Positions 32,002 to 41,221 of a stretch of DNA of 62,694 nt are shown here, in pieces. The notes beneath the pieces were generated by a model. The model made no database searches. It saw only the letters and a list, made by a program, of their open reading frames with translations, and was not told the origin of the DNA. The DNA lies in NCBI GenBank assembly GCA_045658425.1, contig JAZOVB010000109.1:1-62694 (forward strand). Reading direction: 5' to 3'. Origin of the DNA: SIG450 sp045658425. GTDB lineage: Bacteria > Bacillota > Clostridia > UMGS1840 > HGM11507. Numbering within the stretch: the first letter of the stretch is position 1; every line of letters begins with the position of its first letter. The position numbers and the translations under genes are program-made.

Positions 32002-33291
32002 TCACCTCACTAAGTTATTATAATATTCAGAATCTCTGAAAATGCCTCCGCTTATTTCATAAAAATCATCACTCAATGTAAATATTCCATTTTGTTGTTT
32101 TATGTAATCTGCTTTTTTGTACATAGGATGATAACTTTGCATCTTTTCCCAGTTTGTGTAATTTTGCATACCGTTGGATTCTAAAATTCCTATTTTTATT
32201 CCAGGAAACTTGTCTATCCTTGCGGCAATGTTTTTATTAAATTCAACCATTATCGGATTAACTGTCAAATCTGCACAGAAGCAGGGGATATTTCTTTTGT
32301 GTGCTTCCTTTAAAATTTTTATACTTTCAGACATAGTTTTAGCGATAGGCTTTAATGCTATTGCCTTATATCCAAGTTCAATTCTTTCAATAGCATCCTC
32401 ATAAGAATGAGCCGATTCATCTGCAGCAATTCTTACATCAAGGTCAGATACATCGACTTTATATTCTTCGGGGAACGGCTCTTCAACAATTGCAATTCTG
32501 TCTAAAGCTCCGATTTCTCTTGCATAGTCTATAAATTCTTTAAGCCTTTCCTTACTGTCATATCTTCCATTTGCATCGAAATAGTATGGTATAAATCCTG
32601 AATCTGTATATTCAGTTCTTATATCTTTTACAGCGTTGTGGATTTCTAAAAGCCTGTTTTTATCCCATTCAAGCATTTTTTCATAAGAGCCGCTTCCGTC
32701 AGGGTTTGAGCCTATCTTTATTTTCAAGAAAAAGAAACCGTCATCAACAAGCTTTTTCACATCATCAACCGTCATGTTATATGTAACAAGAGGGATGTTG
32801 CACAACTTGTCAGCTCTATTTGAAAGAGCTTTTTTGTAGTCATCATCTATTAAATTAAGAAAATTCTCAGTATTGTTTTCTCTTCCGTAAAGCTGCCATA
32901 AAGCATTATCTACAGGCACTAATGCATTCAGTACAAATGTTTTTCTTAAATTTGCATTATTAGTAATTTCCTTTCCGTACTCATAAACTTTATCAAAAAT
33001 CTCACTTGTTAAATCCATAGGGGTTTTAAAAGTCATTCCTTCTATAAGTTTTAGAGCATATTTAGAAATTTCAAACATCAGCTTGTTTCCGTCTTCAGGA
33101 GTATGCGAGGAAAAAACATTGGCATCAGACCATAACACACTTTGAAGTCCAAGTCCTATCCCATAAGATTTTGGACTTTCTATTTTTGCAACAACGTTCC
33201 AAAGTGAGTCTACATATCCACCTTTGAAACCAAAAGGTGCCTTTAATGGTTCGCTTACATATGAAATGCTGGTTCTTTTTATATTGATCAT
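32002..33291 (-). CDS. Mandelate racemase/enolase-superfamily acid-sugar dehydratase
   Basis: 429 residues. The N-terminal capping domain is followed by a TIM barrel. LKIKIGSNPDG carries a KxK base motif. Metal ligands are likely Asp in YYFDANGRY, Glu in IVEEPFP and Asp/Glu in RIAADES. In this superfamily such enzymes dehydrate or epimerise acid sugars such as gluconate, galactarate or fuconate. GGAG lies before the ATG. It is the first gene of a minus-strand operon and is divergent from the second hydroxyacid dehydrogenase (33533), with a shared control region of about 240 bases. Exact substrate cannot be told from sequence. Confidence 0.85.
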   Translation of the reverse strand: MINIKRTSISYVSEPLKAPFGFKGGYVDSLWNVVAKIESPKSYGIGLGLQSVLWSDANVFSSHTPEDGNKLMFEISKYALKLIEGMTFKTPMDLTSEIFDKVYEYGKEITNNANLRKTFVLNALVPVDNALWQLYGRENNTENFLNLIDDDYKKALSNRADKLCNIPLVTYNMTVDDVKKLVDDGFFFLKIKIGSNPDGSGSYEKMLEWDKNRLLEIHNAVKDIRTEYTDSGFIPYYFDANGRYDSKERLKEFIDYAREIGALDRIAIVEEPFPEEYKVDVSDLDVRIAADESAHSYEDAIERIELGYKAIALKPIAKTMSESIKILKEAHKRNIPCFCADLTVNPIMVEFNKNIAARIDKFPGIKIGILESNGMQNYTNWEKMQSYHPMYKKADYIKQQNGIFTLSDDFYEISGGIFRDSEYYNNLVR

Positions 33292-33476
33292 ATTTCTACT
33301 CCTCTTAGTATGATTTGATGGATTATATAATATTTTACTATTCGAATTCTATAATGTCTTTAGTTAAAATTGTATTTTTTTTACACATTATTGCCAATTG
33401 AATTAAAATTTTACTCCAAAAGATTTCTTAAAACTATCAGAAATATGTAAAGTGGACATAAGAAAAAACAAAAGAC

Positions 33477-33504
33477 TTGACGAAAAGATAAAATGTGATA
33501 GAAT
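33477..33504 (+). promoter_or_regulatory. Predicted sigma-A promoter for the 33533 gene
   Basis: TTGACG at 33477-33482 and TAGAAT at 33499-33504 are separated by 16 bases, 28 bases upstream of the start codon. Confidence 0.5.
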
Positions 33505-33532
33505 ATGATTTAAAAAAAGGAGATGTAAAAAA

Positions 33533-34582
33533 ATGAAAGTATTAGTTTGTTCTGATCTTGATACAGTTCTTAATGGAAAAGTTAAAGGTAATCCTGAATT
33601 TCACTTTTTTCCTGAAGAAAATGTCAAAAAAATTGAGAATACCTTTGATGAAGTAATTTGGAATAATACAGGTGCCCAGTTTTCTAAAGAAGAATTAATC
33701 GGAAGGGTAAAAGATGTTGATGCAATAATTACATGTTGGGAAAGCAACTGTATAGATAAAGAGGTGCTTGACAATGCGCCAAAGCTTAAAATTATAGCTC
33801 ATATGGCTGGTACTGTAGCGCCTTTTGTTACAGAAGAAGTTTACGAAAGAGGAATTTTGGTTATTGGTGCTAATGATAGAGAGTTTTCAGAATCTGTTGC
33901 AGAAGGTGCTTTGGCATATACTTTGGCAAAATTAAGAAGGCTTGACGAAATTGCCAGAATTCTTAGAGTGGAAAAAAAGGCAGGCTGGCGTAAATTTCCT
34001 GATTATAGAGGGCTTCTTGATAAAACTGTTGGCATTGTAAGTTTTGGTGCAATTGCAGAGTATTTTGTAAATATGTTACAGCCATTTCATTGTAAAATAA
34101 AGGTTTATTCCAGAAATATAAGCGATGAAAAACTTCAGAAATATCATATGGAGAGAGCATCCTTAGAAGAAATATTTTCAACCTGCGATGTAATTAGCGT
34201 ACATACAGCGTGGAATAAACATACAGAAAAAATGATAACCAAAGATCTTATAAGAATGATGAAGGATAATGCTCTTATTATTAATACTGCAAGAGGAGCG
34301 GTAATTGATGAAGAAGCTCTTACTGAAGAACTTAAAACAGGCAGAATTATGGCAGCTCTTGATGTTTTTTATCCACATGAACCTCTTTTGGATAATAATC
34401 CGCTTTATACTCTTGACAATGTGTTTGTAATTGATCACAGAGGAGGACCATCTCCTGATAGATATAGGTTTATTGCATCCAGTATAATTGACGATGTGTA
34501 TAATTATCTTAAAAATGGCACTATTCCGGATAATGTTATCCCAATGGAACGAGCTTTCAGCATGACGGGAGCAAAAAAATAA
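33533..34582 (+). CDS. D-2-hydroxyacid dehydrogenase family protein
   Basis: 349 residues. The Rossmann motif is GIVSFGAIAEYFVNML, with Arg in NTARGAVIDE, the acidic segment DVFYPHEPL and His in VIDHRGGP. In the last segment the usual PHxA block is changed to DHRGGPSPD, so this is a divergent branch. AAAGGAG precedes the ATG. It faces away from the enolase-superfamily operon and is followed by a terminator, so it is a single-gene unit. Probably acts on a 2-keto acid from sugar-acid breakdown. Confidence 0.88.
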   Translation: MKVLVCSDLDTVLNGKVKGNPEFHFFPEENVKKIENTFDEVIWNNTGAQFSKEELIGRVKDVDAIITCWESNCIDKEVLDNAPKLKIIAHMAGTVAPFVTEEVYERGILVIGANDREFSESVAEGALAYTLAKLRRLDEIARILRVEKKAGWRKFPDYRGLLDKTVGIVSFGAIAEYFVNMLQPFHCKIKVYSRNISDEKLQKYHMERASLEEIFSTCDVISVHTAWNKHTEKMITKDLIRMMKDNALIINTARGAVIDEEALTEELKTGRIMAALDVFYPHEPLLDNNPLYTLDNVFVIDHRGGPSPDRYRFIASSIIDDVYNYLKNGTIPDNVIPMERAFSMTGAKK

Positions 34583-34605
34583 TAATTCATAATACTTATA
34601 AAAAT

Positions 34606-34632
34606 AACGGCGTTAACATAAGTAACGCCGTT
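34606..34632 (+). terminator. Terminator after the hydroxyacid dehydrogenase gene
   Basis: AACGGCGTTA at 34606-34615 and TAACGCCGTT at 34623-34632 form a perfect 10-bp stem with a 7-base loop. The tail GTTTATAGG is only weakly T-rich. Confidence 0.75.
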
Positions 34633-34654
34633 GTTTATAGGAAAACATAAGATA

Positions 34655-34997
34655 TTAAAAATCTTTAATTTTTCTTCCTAATACTTCTTCTATCTTAACA
34701 GGCAAGCCCCCCTGCAATAGATTTATTTGCACAAATTCCTGTCATAATACTTGTAATATCATTACTATGAGATGCACATCTGTTAAGTGGATCAGGGTCA
34801 GACACGCCGAACATATCGTTAAGAAGAACTGGATCTCCTCCACCGTGACCACCGTCTGTAAGCTTAAGCTCAGGCTTGTATGTTGTGCCAAACATAGGAA
34901 ACGCATAAATGTCTGCTGTATCAACTGCAGCTTCTAAAGCCTTATCGCCCATGCCAATAAAGTAGAATTTTTCTTTTCCATAGTTATGTTCTTTTTC
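34655..34997 (-). pseudogene. C-terminal remnant of a Gfo/Idh/MocA oxidoreductase
   Basis: Only the last ~110 codons remain, on the minus strand. They include LTDGGHGGGDPVLLNDMFGV, DPLNRCASHS and GICANKSIAGG, typical of the end of this family. A run of six G near 34710 shifts the frame: without one base the sequence would read on as GLPVKIEEVLGRKIKDF to a stop at 34655. The 5' part is missing; the frame upstream meets TAA at 34998-35000. It is a decayed third relative of the two intact oxidoreductases nearby. The rest of the 740-base gap (34583-35323) holds only the terminator and AT-rich promoter-like sequence such as TTGACA at 35086. Confidence 0.75.
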
Positions 34998-35323
34998 TTA
35001 AAATAGTTCAACGTTAATCTTAACAATGTAATTATATTTTTTTGCATTTTATCTTTGTATAAGGTTAATACTATTTTATTTATAATTGACACAATGTAAT
35101 GGTAAAGAGGAAAATTTAACTTGTTTCTAGGAAAAGCTGAGTAGTGGATTAGATAAAAGCATCACATTTGTATAATATAAACATTTTTTTGTATCTTTTT
35201 CTAAGTATATTGAAAAATAAGATTGTATGATGTATTATAATTTCACAACAATTAAATCAGTTGAAATTAATATAGGCAAATAGATTGATTTATTAAAAAT
35301 TATATTAAGAAAGAGGTAGTATA

Positions 35324-36784
35324 ATGAAATACAATAAGCCGGAAAAAATGGGGATAAAATCCTCTGATATCAAGGAATATGTTGAACTTTTGGAAAAGGC
35401 AGAGTTAGCGACTCATGCTTTGATAATTTTAAGGCATGGAGAAATAATATTTGAACATTATTGGGAGCCGTTTGACAAAGACTTCCTTCATAGAATGTAT
35501 TCCGTTACAAAGAGCTTTGTATCACTTGGAATAGGCTTTTTAGAACAGGATGGGCTTATAAATCTTGACGATCCTATTGTTAAATATTTTCCCAAAGAAT
35601 CCAAAAATATTACTGATATAAATGTTAAAAAACAGACGATAAGAGATATGCTAATCATGGCTACTGCCAGAGTTGAATTGAATTGGTTCCAGAATAAGAC
35701 TGATGATAGAGTTCAGCAGTATTTTGATAATCCTCATAATTCCAGACCGTCAGGAACTGTATTTAATTATGACAGCTGTGGTTCTTTTGTATTAGGGGCA
35801 CTAATAGAAAGGATAACTGGAAAGGAACTTATAGAATACTTAAGAGAAAAATTTCTTGATAAAATTGGATTCTCAAAGGAAGCTTACATGTTAAAATGTC
35901 CAGGAGGTCATTCTTGGGGGGATTCTGCTCTAATATGTAAGGCTACTGATTTATTGAAAGCAGCAATGTTTTGCATGAATATGGGTGAGTGGAATGGAGA
36001 ACAATTACTTAATAGAGAATATATGGAAACTGCAACAAAAAAACAGATTGATAACAACTCAGCCGGAAGAATTGAAGCTGAAACACAGGGCTATGGTTAT
36101 CAGATATGGCGATGCTATGATAATTCATTCCATTTTAGTGGTATGGGATGTCAGACCGCATTATGTATTCCGGATAAAGACATCATTATGATATACAACG
36201 GGGACAATCAGGGTAATACTCTTGCCAGACCGGTTATTCTAGACAGATTTTTTGATGTCGTAGTGAGAAGAGCAGAAGATTCTGAAATTCCAGATTCAGG
36301 ATATGAAGAGCTTATGGAATATGTCAAAGATCTTCAACTATACAAAGCAAAAGGAAATGTTACCTCAGAGGTTGTCAGGGCAATAAATGGAAAAACATAT
36401 AAAATGTATGATAATCCAATGGGAATAACTGAAATGCGAATAACTTTTGATGGCAATAAAGGAGAGCTTTATTATATAAATGAGCAGGGAGAGAAAAGAA
36501 TTCCATTTGGTATGTGCTATAATGAATTTTCTTATTTTCCACAGGAAGGCTATTCCGACATGGTCGGCACTCAAAAGGGGGATAGGCTTTATAAATGTGC
36601 ATCATCAGGTGCATGGTTTGACGAAAAACGATTATTTATAAAAGTTCAGATTATAGATACTTATTTTGGTATTTTAAATATTATGCTTGGATTTAATAAT
36701 GATACTATTGGTGTTGAAATGACTAAAACAGCAGAGGATTTCTTGAAGGAATATGAAGGTTACGCCGGAGGTATAATGGTTTAA
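35324..36784 (+). CDS. Beta-lactamase-family serine hydrolase
   Basis: 486 residues. The class C/EstB-type active site is SVTK in RMYSVTKSFVSLG near residue 63, with YDSCGSF near 150 in the YxN position and HFSGMGCQT near 275 in the HxG/KTG position. The first ~310 residues are the catalytic domain; the last ~170 are β-rich (TYKMYDNPMGITEMRITFDG). There is no signal peptide, so it is probably cytosolic and an esterase, amidase or peptidase. GAGGTAG precedes the ATG. It is the first of a co-directional set with the SGNH hydrolase and GH20. The frame after its stop continues, in +1, as a short hydrophobic segment. Confidence 0.85.
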   Translation: MKYNKPEKMGIKSSDIKEYVELLEKAELATHALIILRHGEIIFEHYWEPFDKDFLHRMYSVTKSFVSLGIGFLEQDGLINLDDPIVKYFPKESKNITDINVKKQTIRDMLIMATARVELNWFQNKTDDRVQQYFDNPHNSRPSGTVFNYDSCGSFVLGALIERITGKELIEYLREKFLDKIGFSKEAYMLKCPGGHSWGDSALICKATDLLKAAMFCMNMGEWNGEQLLNREYMETATKKQIDNNSAGRIEAETQGYGYQIWRCYDNSFHFSGMGCQTALCIPDKDIIMIYNGDNQGNTLARPVILDRFFDVVVRRAEDSEIPDSGYEELMEYVKDLQLYKAKGNVTSEVVRAINGKTYKMYDNPMGITEMRITFDGNKGELYYINEQGEKRIPFGMCYNEFSYFPQEGYSDMVGTQKGDRLYKCASSGAWFDEKRLFIKVQIIDTYFGILNIMLGFNNDTIGVEMTKTAEDFLKEYEGYAGGIMV

Positions 36785-36792
36785 AAATACAA

Positions 36793-36951
36793 GAGTATGA
36801 GGCAAAAGACAAAAAAATCAGCGTAAAAGATAAAAGCGATACCTTGTACCAATCTTTGAGCTTTTTTACAAAACATACGCAGACTGTCTTATGGATTGGT
36901 ATGTTTATCTTGCTGTCATACATTGCAAAAAGTATCTGTTTTACTAAATAA
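36793..36951 (+). other. Open segment with a membrane helix, possible frameshifted extension
   Basis: In the +1 frame relative to the serine hydrolase the DNA reads IQEYEAKDKKISVKDKSDTL and then a hydrophobic helix (TVLWIGMFILLSYIAKSI). It stops at 36949-36951. No start codon or ribosome site was found, so it could be a lost membrane-anchored extension of the hydrolase or of another gene. Confidence 0.3.
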
Positions 36952-36985
36952 TAAGTAATAAGCAGAAAAACAGGAGGAATAATTT

Positions 36986-38050
36986 ATGTGCGATATTTCA
37001 AAAGTTGATAAGAATTTTTTGGTTGATACTACTATTGATAAAAAAGATGTAAAATACTATAACATCGAAGAAAAACCTTTTAAAATTTATGGAGTGTTTC
37101 GTGAGGGGGATTGCTTCAGGCGTTTGCCAGAAAAGATTGCAAAGGGTGTAAGTGAAGGTGTATGGAGTCTTCACACCTGTGCGGCAGGTGGCAAAGTAAG
37201 ATTCAAGACTGATAGTAAGTATGTTGTTATTAATGCAAGACTAATAAATTTTGCAAGAATGCCTCATATCCCATTTACCGGTTCTTCCGGATTTGATATA
37301 TATGCAGATAATATTTATGTAACAACATTTGTTCCACCAATTGATACAGAAGATGGTTATGATAGCGTTTGTGACTTTCCTGATAATAGATTAAGAGAGA
37401 TAACAATAAATTTTCCGCTTTATACCTGCCTTGAAAGCTTATATATAGGTTTAGAAGAAAATGCGAAAGTATATGAAGCTGAACCTTACATAAATTCAAA
37501 GCCTCTTGTTTACTACGGTTCATCAATTACTCAGGGGGGATGCGCTTCAAGACCAGGGATGAGCTATCAGGAAATTATTTCAAGAAGTTTAAATCTTGAC
37601 TATATTAATCTTGGCTTTTCAGGAAATGCAAAAGGTGAAGACGAGATTGCTGAGTACATAAAAAATCTTAACATGTCAGTTTTCGTATATGATTATGACC
37701 ATAATGCACCAAGCGCTGAGTATCTTAAAAACACTCATGAAAGAATGTTTAAGATTATAAGAGATGCAAATCCTGATTTGCCGATAATTTTTATGAACAG
37801 GCCTAAATTTTACTTAATAGGTTATGAAAACGATAATTATAAAATCATTAAAAAGACTTATGAAAACGCTCTTAAAGCAGGGGATAAGAATGTATATTTT
37901 ATAGATAATAAAGCCCTCACAAAGCTTTGTAAGAATGAGGGTACTGTTGACAACTGTCATCCTACTGATTTTGGTTTTTATTCGATGGCAGAAGCTTTGA
38001 TTGATGTTATCAAGAATTTAGATATCAGAGATATAAATATAGGAGAATGA
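36986..38050 (+). CDS. SGNH/GDSL-family hydrolase
   Basis: 354 residues. The N-terminal β-sandwich domain (about 1-165) is followed by the SGNH domain: LVYYGSSITQGG (block I, nucleophile Ser), NLGFSGNAKGE (block II, Gly/Asn region), DYDHNAPSAEY (block III) and VDNCHPTDFGFYSMAE (block V, Asp/His). This arrangement occurs in carbohydrate and acyl esterases that deacetylate glycans. GGAGG lies before the ATG. No signal peptide. It overlaps or abuts the GH20 gene, indicating one transcript: an intracellular esterase removing acetyl or similar groups before or after hexosaminidase action is a reasonable inference. Confidence 0.88.
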   Translation: MCDISKVDKNFLVDTTIDKKDVKYYNIEEKPFKIYGVFREGDCFRRLPEKIAKGVSEGVWSLHTCAAGGKVRFKTDSKYVVINARLINFARMPHIPFTGSSGFDIYADNIYVTTFVPPIDTEDGYDSVCDFPDNRLREITINFPLYTCLESLYIGLEENAKVYEAEPYINSKPLVYYGSSITQGGCASRPGMSYQEIISRSLNLDYINLGFSGNAKGEDEIAEYIKNLNMSVFVYDYDHNAPSAEYLKNTHERMFKIIRDANPDLPIIFMNRPKFYLIGYENDNYKIIKKTYENALKAGDKNVYFIDNKALTKLCKNEGTVDNCHPTDFGFYSMAEALIDVIKNLDIRDINIGE

Positions 38051-38052
38051 CT

Positions 38053-39900
38053 ATGAATATAAAAAAAATTGACGATGCTAGTTTGTTAACTGGTATAGAC
38101 CTTTTGAAATCAAATTGGGAAATTTCAGACAAATATGAAATATATGCAATTAAAGGTGAAAAGCTTAATATAAAATTTGACGGGAATTCTATATATATAA
38201 CTTATCCTTTGAAATCTTCTTTTTACAGAGCGTTGTCTTTAATTTCAATCGCCCTTTCGAAAGGACAAACTGAAGAAATAACTGAAACATTATGGTTTGA
38301 CGAATGTGGAGTTATGCTTGATATGTCAAGAAATGGTGTAATGACCGTTGACGCAGTGAAAAAATATGTAAATTACATGGCTCTTATGGGGCTTAATCAG
38401 TTATATCTATACACTGAAGATACATATGAAGTTGAAGGATGTCCTTATTTAGGATATATGAGAGGCAGATATACTAAAGAGGAGCTTAAAGCAATTGATG
38501 AATATTGTGATAAAATAGGAGTTGAAGCAATTCCTCACATTCAGACGCTAGGACATATGGAACAGTATATAAAATGGGATGAAGGTATGAAATATCGTGA
38601 CACGGAAGATATACTTATTCCTGGAGAAGAATATACTTATGATTTTATTAAAAAAATAATTCAATCAGTAACATCTTGTTTTAAAACAAAGAAGATACAT
38701 CTTGGGATGGATGAAGCGGGAAATCTTGGCAGCGGTCGTTATTATGCTATTAACGGACTTGTCGATCGAAAAAAAATTCTTATTGATCATATGAAGAGAG
38801 TTATTGCAATTGCAGAAGATGAAGGGCTTATCCCTATTATATATGGAGATGTATTGTTTGCTGTTGCGTCGGGTAGTGCCTATGAAGTTGCAGGTGCAAA
38901 GCTTTCAGATGATTTGGTCCAGATATCTAAAAATTATATACCTGTAAGCTGGGGTTATTATGACAAAGATATTGAAACATATAAAAATAAAATTCTAGCC
39001 TATAAAGAAATAACAGGCAAAACTATATTTTGGGGAGGAATATGGACATGGTTTGGTTTTGCTCCTGATAATAAGATGACGGTAGATACTATGGGTCCTG
39101 CACTTGCTGCTTGTAAAGAAGTTGGTGTGAGAAGTGTAATTGGTAGTAGTTGGGCAGATGATGGATGTGAGTGTAATCATTTTTATGGGCTTTTTGGAAT
39201 GATGTATTTTGCTGAAAACATGTATAACAAGGAAATAGATAATGATAAATTCAAAGAAAGGTTTGAATATATAACCAAAGCGTCATTTAATGCATTTTAT
39301 GAGATGTCATACTTTCATAACGATTTTGACCATTACGATGGTTATAGTTTTTATGTATATAGATTTTTTGGAAAAAGATTTGTATATGCTGATGTTTTGT
39401 TGGGCCCAATGGATGAAAATTTAAGAATCAAACCAATGAGTGACTATTATAAAAATTTAAGAGGAAAATTTAAAGGATATGTCGAGTCAGCAAATGAATG
39501 GAAGGACATGTACGCGCATATAGAAAGACTTATTGATATTGCTTGCAGAAAATGTTATATAATGGAAAATCTAAAAAGAGCATATGATGAAAACAACAAA
39601 GATTTCTTAAAACATTGCGCTCAAATACTTATACCTGAGCTTATTGACCGTTTTGATGAATTTGCAAGAGGTCATAAAAAACAATGGATGTCAACATATA
39701 AATCATTTGGATATGAGGTTCTTGATATTCGTTATGGTGGTGTTATAAGAAGACTTATGTCAGCACAGGAAAAAATAATAGAATATCTTGAAGGAAAAAT
39801 TTCAAATATTGAAGAGCTGGAACAAACAAGGCTTCTTCATGATTGTGAATGGATATCAAAAAACTTCCATTCAGTTGTAACAGGAAGTCACCGTATATAA
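38053..39900 (+). CDS. GH20-family beta-N-acetylhexosaminidase
   Basis: 615 residues. A small α/β domain (about 1-85) precedes the TIM barrel. The barrel has MLDMSRNGVMTVDAVKKYVN, LYLYTEDTYEV, EAIPHIQTLGHMEQY and the catalytic Asp-Glu pair in HLGMDEAGNLG near residue 220. In GH20 the Glu is the acid and the Asp stabilises the substrate's acetamido group during substrate-assisted catalysis. IFWGGIWTWFG contains the aromatic wall of the active site. AGGAGA lies six bases before the ATG at 38053; an ATG at 38047 is also in frame. It has no signal peptide and probably releases terminal GlcNAc or GalNAc from imported oligosaccharides. Confidence 0.9.
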   Translation: MNIKKIDDASLLTGIDLLKSNWEISDKYEIYAIKGEKLNIKFDGNSIYITYPLKSSFYRALSLISIALSKGQTEEITETLWFDECGVMLDMSRNGVMTVDAVKKYVNYMALMGLNQLYLYTEDTYEVEGCPYLGYMRGRYTKEELKAIDEYCDKIGVEAIPHIQTLGHMEQYIKWDEGMKYRDTEDILIPGEEYTYDFIKKIIQSVTSCFKTKKIHLGMDEAGNLGSGRYYAINGLVDRKKILIDHMKRVIAIAEDEGLIPIIYGDVLFAVASGSAYEVAGAKLSDDLVQISKNYIPVSWGYYDKDIETYKNKILAYKEITGKTIFWGGIWTWFGFAPDNKMTVDTMGPALAACKEVGVRSVIGSSWADDGCECNHFYGLFGMMYFAENMYNKEIDNDKFKERFEYITKASFNAFYEMSYFHNDFDHYDGYSFYVYRFFGKRFVYADVLLGPMDENLRIKPMSDYYKNLRGKFKGYVESANEWKDMYAHIERLIDIACRKCYIMENLKRAYDENNKDFLKHCAQILIPELIDRFDEFARGHKKQWMSTYKSFGYEVLDIRYGGVIRRLMSAQEKIIEYLEGKISNIEELEQTRLLHDCEWISKNFHSVVTGSHRI

Positions 39901-40017
39901 AATTTCTATCTATGTCTTATGTATATGTAAGCAAAACTGAATTAAATAAATTGATTTTGTAAAATAAAGTGCTAGCTTCTTTGTGAGATATATAATCATT
40001 ATAACTGATTATAAAGT

Positions 40018-40046
40018 TTGACAATTTAATTTAAATATGTCAGAAT
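40018..40046 (+). promoter_or_regulatory. Possible promoter for the nitrilase-family gene
   Basis: TTGACA at 40018-40023, then 17 bases, then CAGAAT at 40041-40046. The -10 box is imperfect. The start codon is 28 bases downstream. Confidence 0.4.
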
Positions 40047-40073
40047 TTAATAAAATACAGGGAGGGAATTACT

Positions 40074-41012
40074 GTGTCGAAAAAAGTAAAAATTGCAACA
40101 TTGACGATAGACCAGCTTGCGGAAATAGATATTGATAAATCCAAAACTTTATATGATAGCGTAATAGATTTTATCCATGCTGATATAAAAAAGGTTTTAG
40201 TTGATAAGCCGGATTTGATTGTTCTTCCAGAACATTGTGGAAGACAGACTGGACTTCCCGAAAGAATTACTGAATATAAAGACAGCGGAACTCTTAAGAT
40301 ATTTGAATATTTGAAAAATATTGCAAAAGAAAATAATTGTTACATAGTTTTTTCAAGATATAAAAAAATGGAAGACGGAACAGTCAGAAATTGTGCAACC
40401 ATGATAGATCGTAATGGAGAAATAAACGGAGAATATCATAAAAATTATCCTACTCCGGAAGAAACAGAATGTGGAGGGATTGTGCCAGGAAAAGAGGTAC
40501 CTGTTTTTTATTGTGATTTTGGAACAGTGTGTCCGATTATATGCTTCGATCTTAACTTTGATGCTATAAGAAAAGAAATAAAGAAAAAAAATCCTGATAT
40601 TATAACTTTCCATTCAGCGTTTCACGGTGGTCTTTTGCAAGACTATTTTGCTTATGATACAAGAAGTTATCTTGTCAGTTCCCTTTCTAATTACAAACCA
40701 AGCAGAATAATATCTCCTTTAGGTGAAGTTGTTGCAACAACAACTAATTACACAGCTTACACTATCGCCACTATTAATCTTGATTATATAGTTTGTCATC
40801 TTGATTGTAATATGCCAAAATTTAACAAAGCAAAAGAAAAATATGGAGATAAACTTAAAATTTCCGACCCTGGATATATAGGATCTGTTCTTCTTTCTTA
40901 TGAAGGCGATGATCAAACAATTATAGATGTAGTAAATGAGTTTGAAATTGAATCGTTAGACGAATATATGAACAGGTGTATTATAACAAGAGATAAATAT
41001 AAGGAAAAATAG
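40074..41012 (+). CDS. Carbon-nitrogen hydrolase (nitrilase superfamily)
   Basis: 312 residues. The Glu-Lys-Cys triad is visible: Glu in IVLPEHCG near residue 53, Lys in EYHKNYPT near 123, and Cys in PIICFDLNFD near 157. Start is GTG with GGGAGGG upstream. The family hydrolyses amides or C-N bonds, for example N-carbamoyl compounds, ureido acids and glutamine-type amides. Here it could remove an amide or N-acyl group from a sugar-derived intermediate; this is inference. It has its own promoter-like sequence and a good terminator. Confidence 0.9.
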   Translation: MSKKVKIATLTIDQLAEIDIDKSKTLYDSVIDFIHADIKKVLVDKPDLIVLPEHCGRQTGLPERITEYKDSGTLKIFEYLKNIAKENNCYIVFSRYKKMEDGTVRNCATMIDRNGEINGEYHKNYPTPEETECGGIVPGKEVPVFYCDFGTVCPIICFDLNFDAIRKEIKKKNPDIITFHSAFHGGLLQDYFAYDTRSYLVSSLSNYKPSRIISPLGEVVATTTNYTAYTIATINLDYIVCHLDCNMPKFNKAKEKYGDKLKISDPGYIGSVLLSYEGDDQTIIDVVNEFEIESLDEYMNRCIITRDKYKEK

Positions 41013-41048
41013 GGAAAAAGCAGATTTTATACAAATAGAAATATTTTC

Positions 41049-41095
41049 AAAAAAAGCGATAGCAAAGCGAAATGCTCTTTGTTATTGCTTTTTTA
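41049..41095 (+). terminator. Terminator after the nitrilase-family gene
   Basis: AAAAAAGCGATAGCAAAG pairs with CTTTGTTATTGCTTTTTT across a 10-base loop, with a T-run included in the 3' arm. Confidence 0.85.
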
Positions 41096-41221
41096 ATGTT
41101 TTTGTAATTTCTTTTGGTAAAACAGACCACTTTTTTAGACAAAAGAAATATGATATTATATAAATACAATAAACGATAAACATAGTAAAATAAAAAAGAG
41201 GTTTTTTAAAGGAGGATAAGT

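Noticed and set aside
34742..34924. 60-codon minus-strand frame
   Set aside because: It is a shifted frame of the oxidoreductase remnant, which reads as a recognisable family in the other frame.
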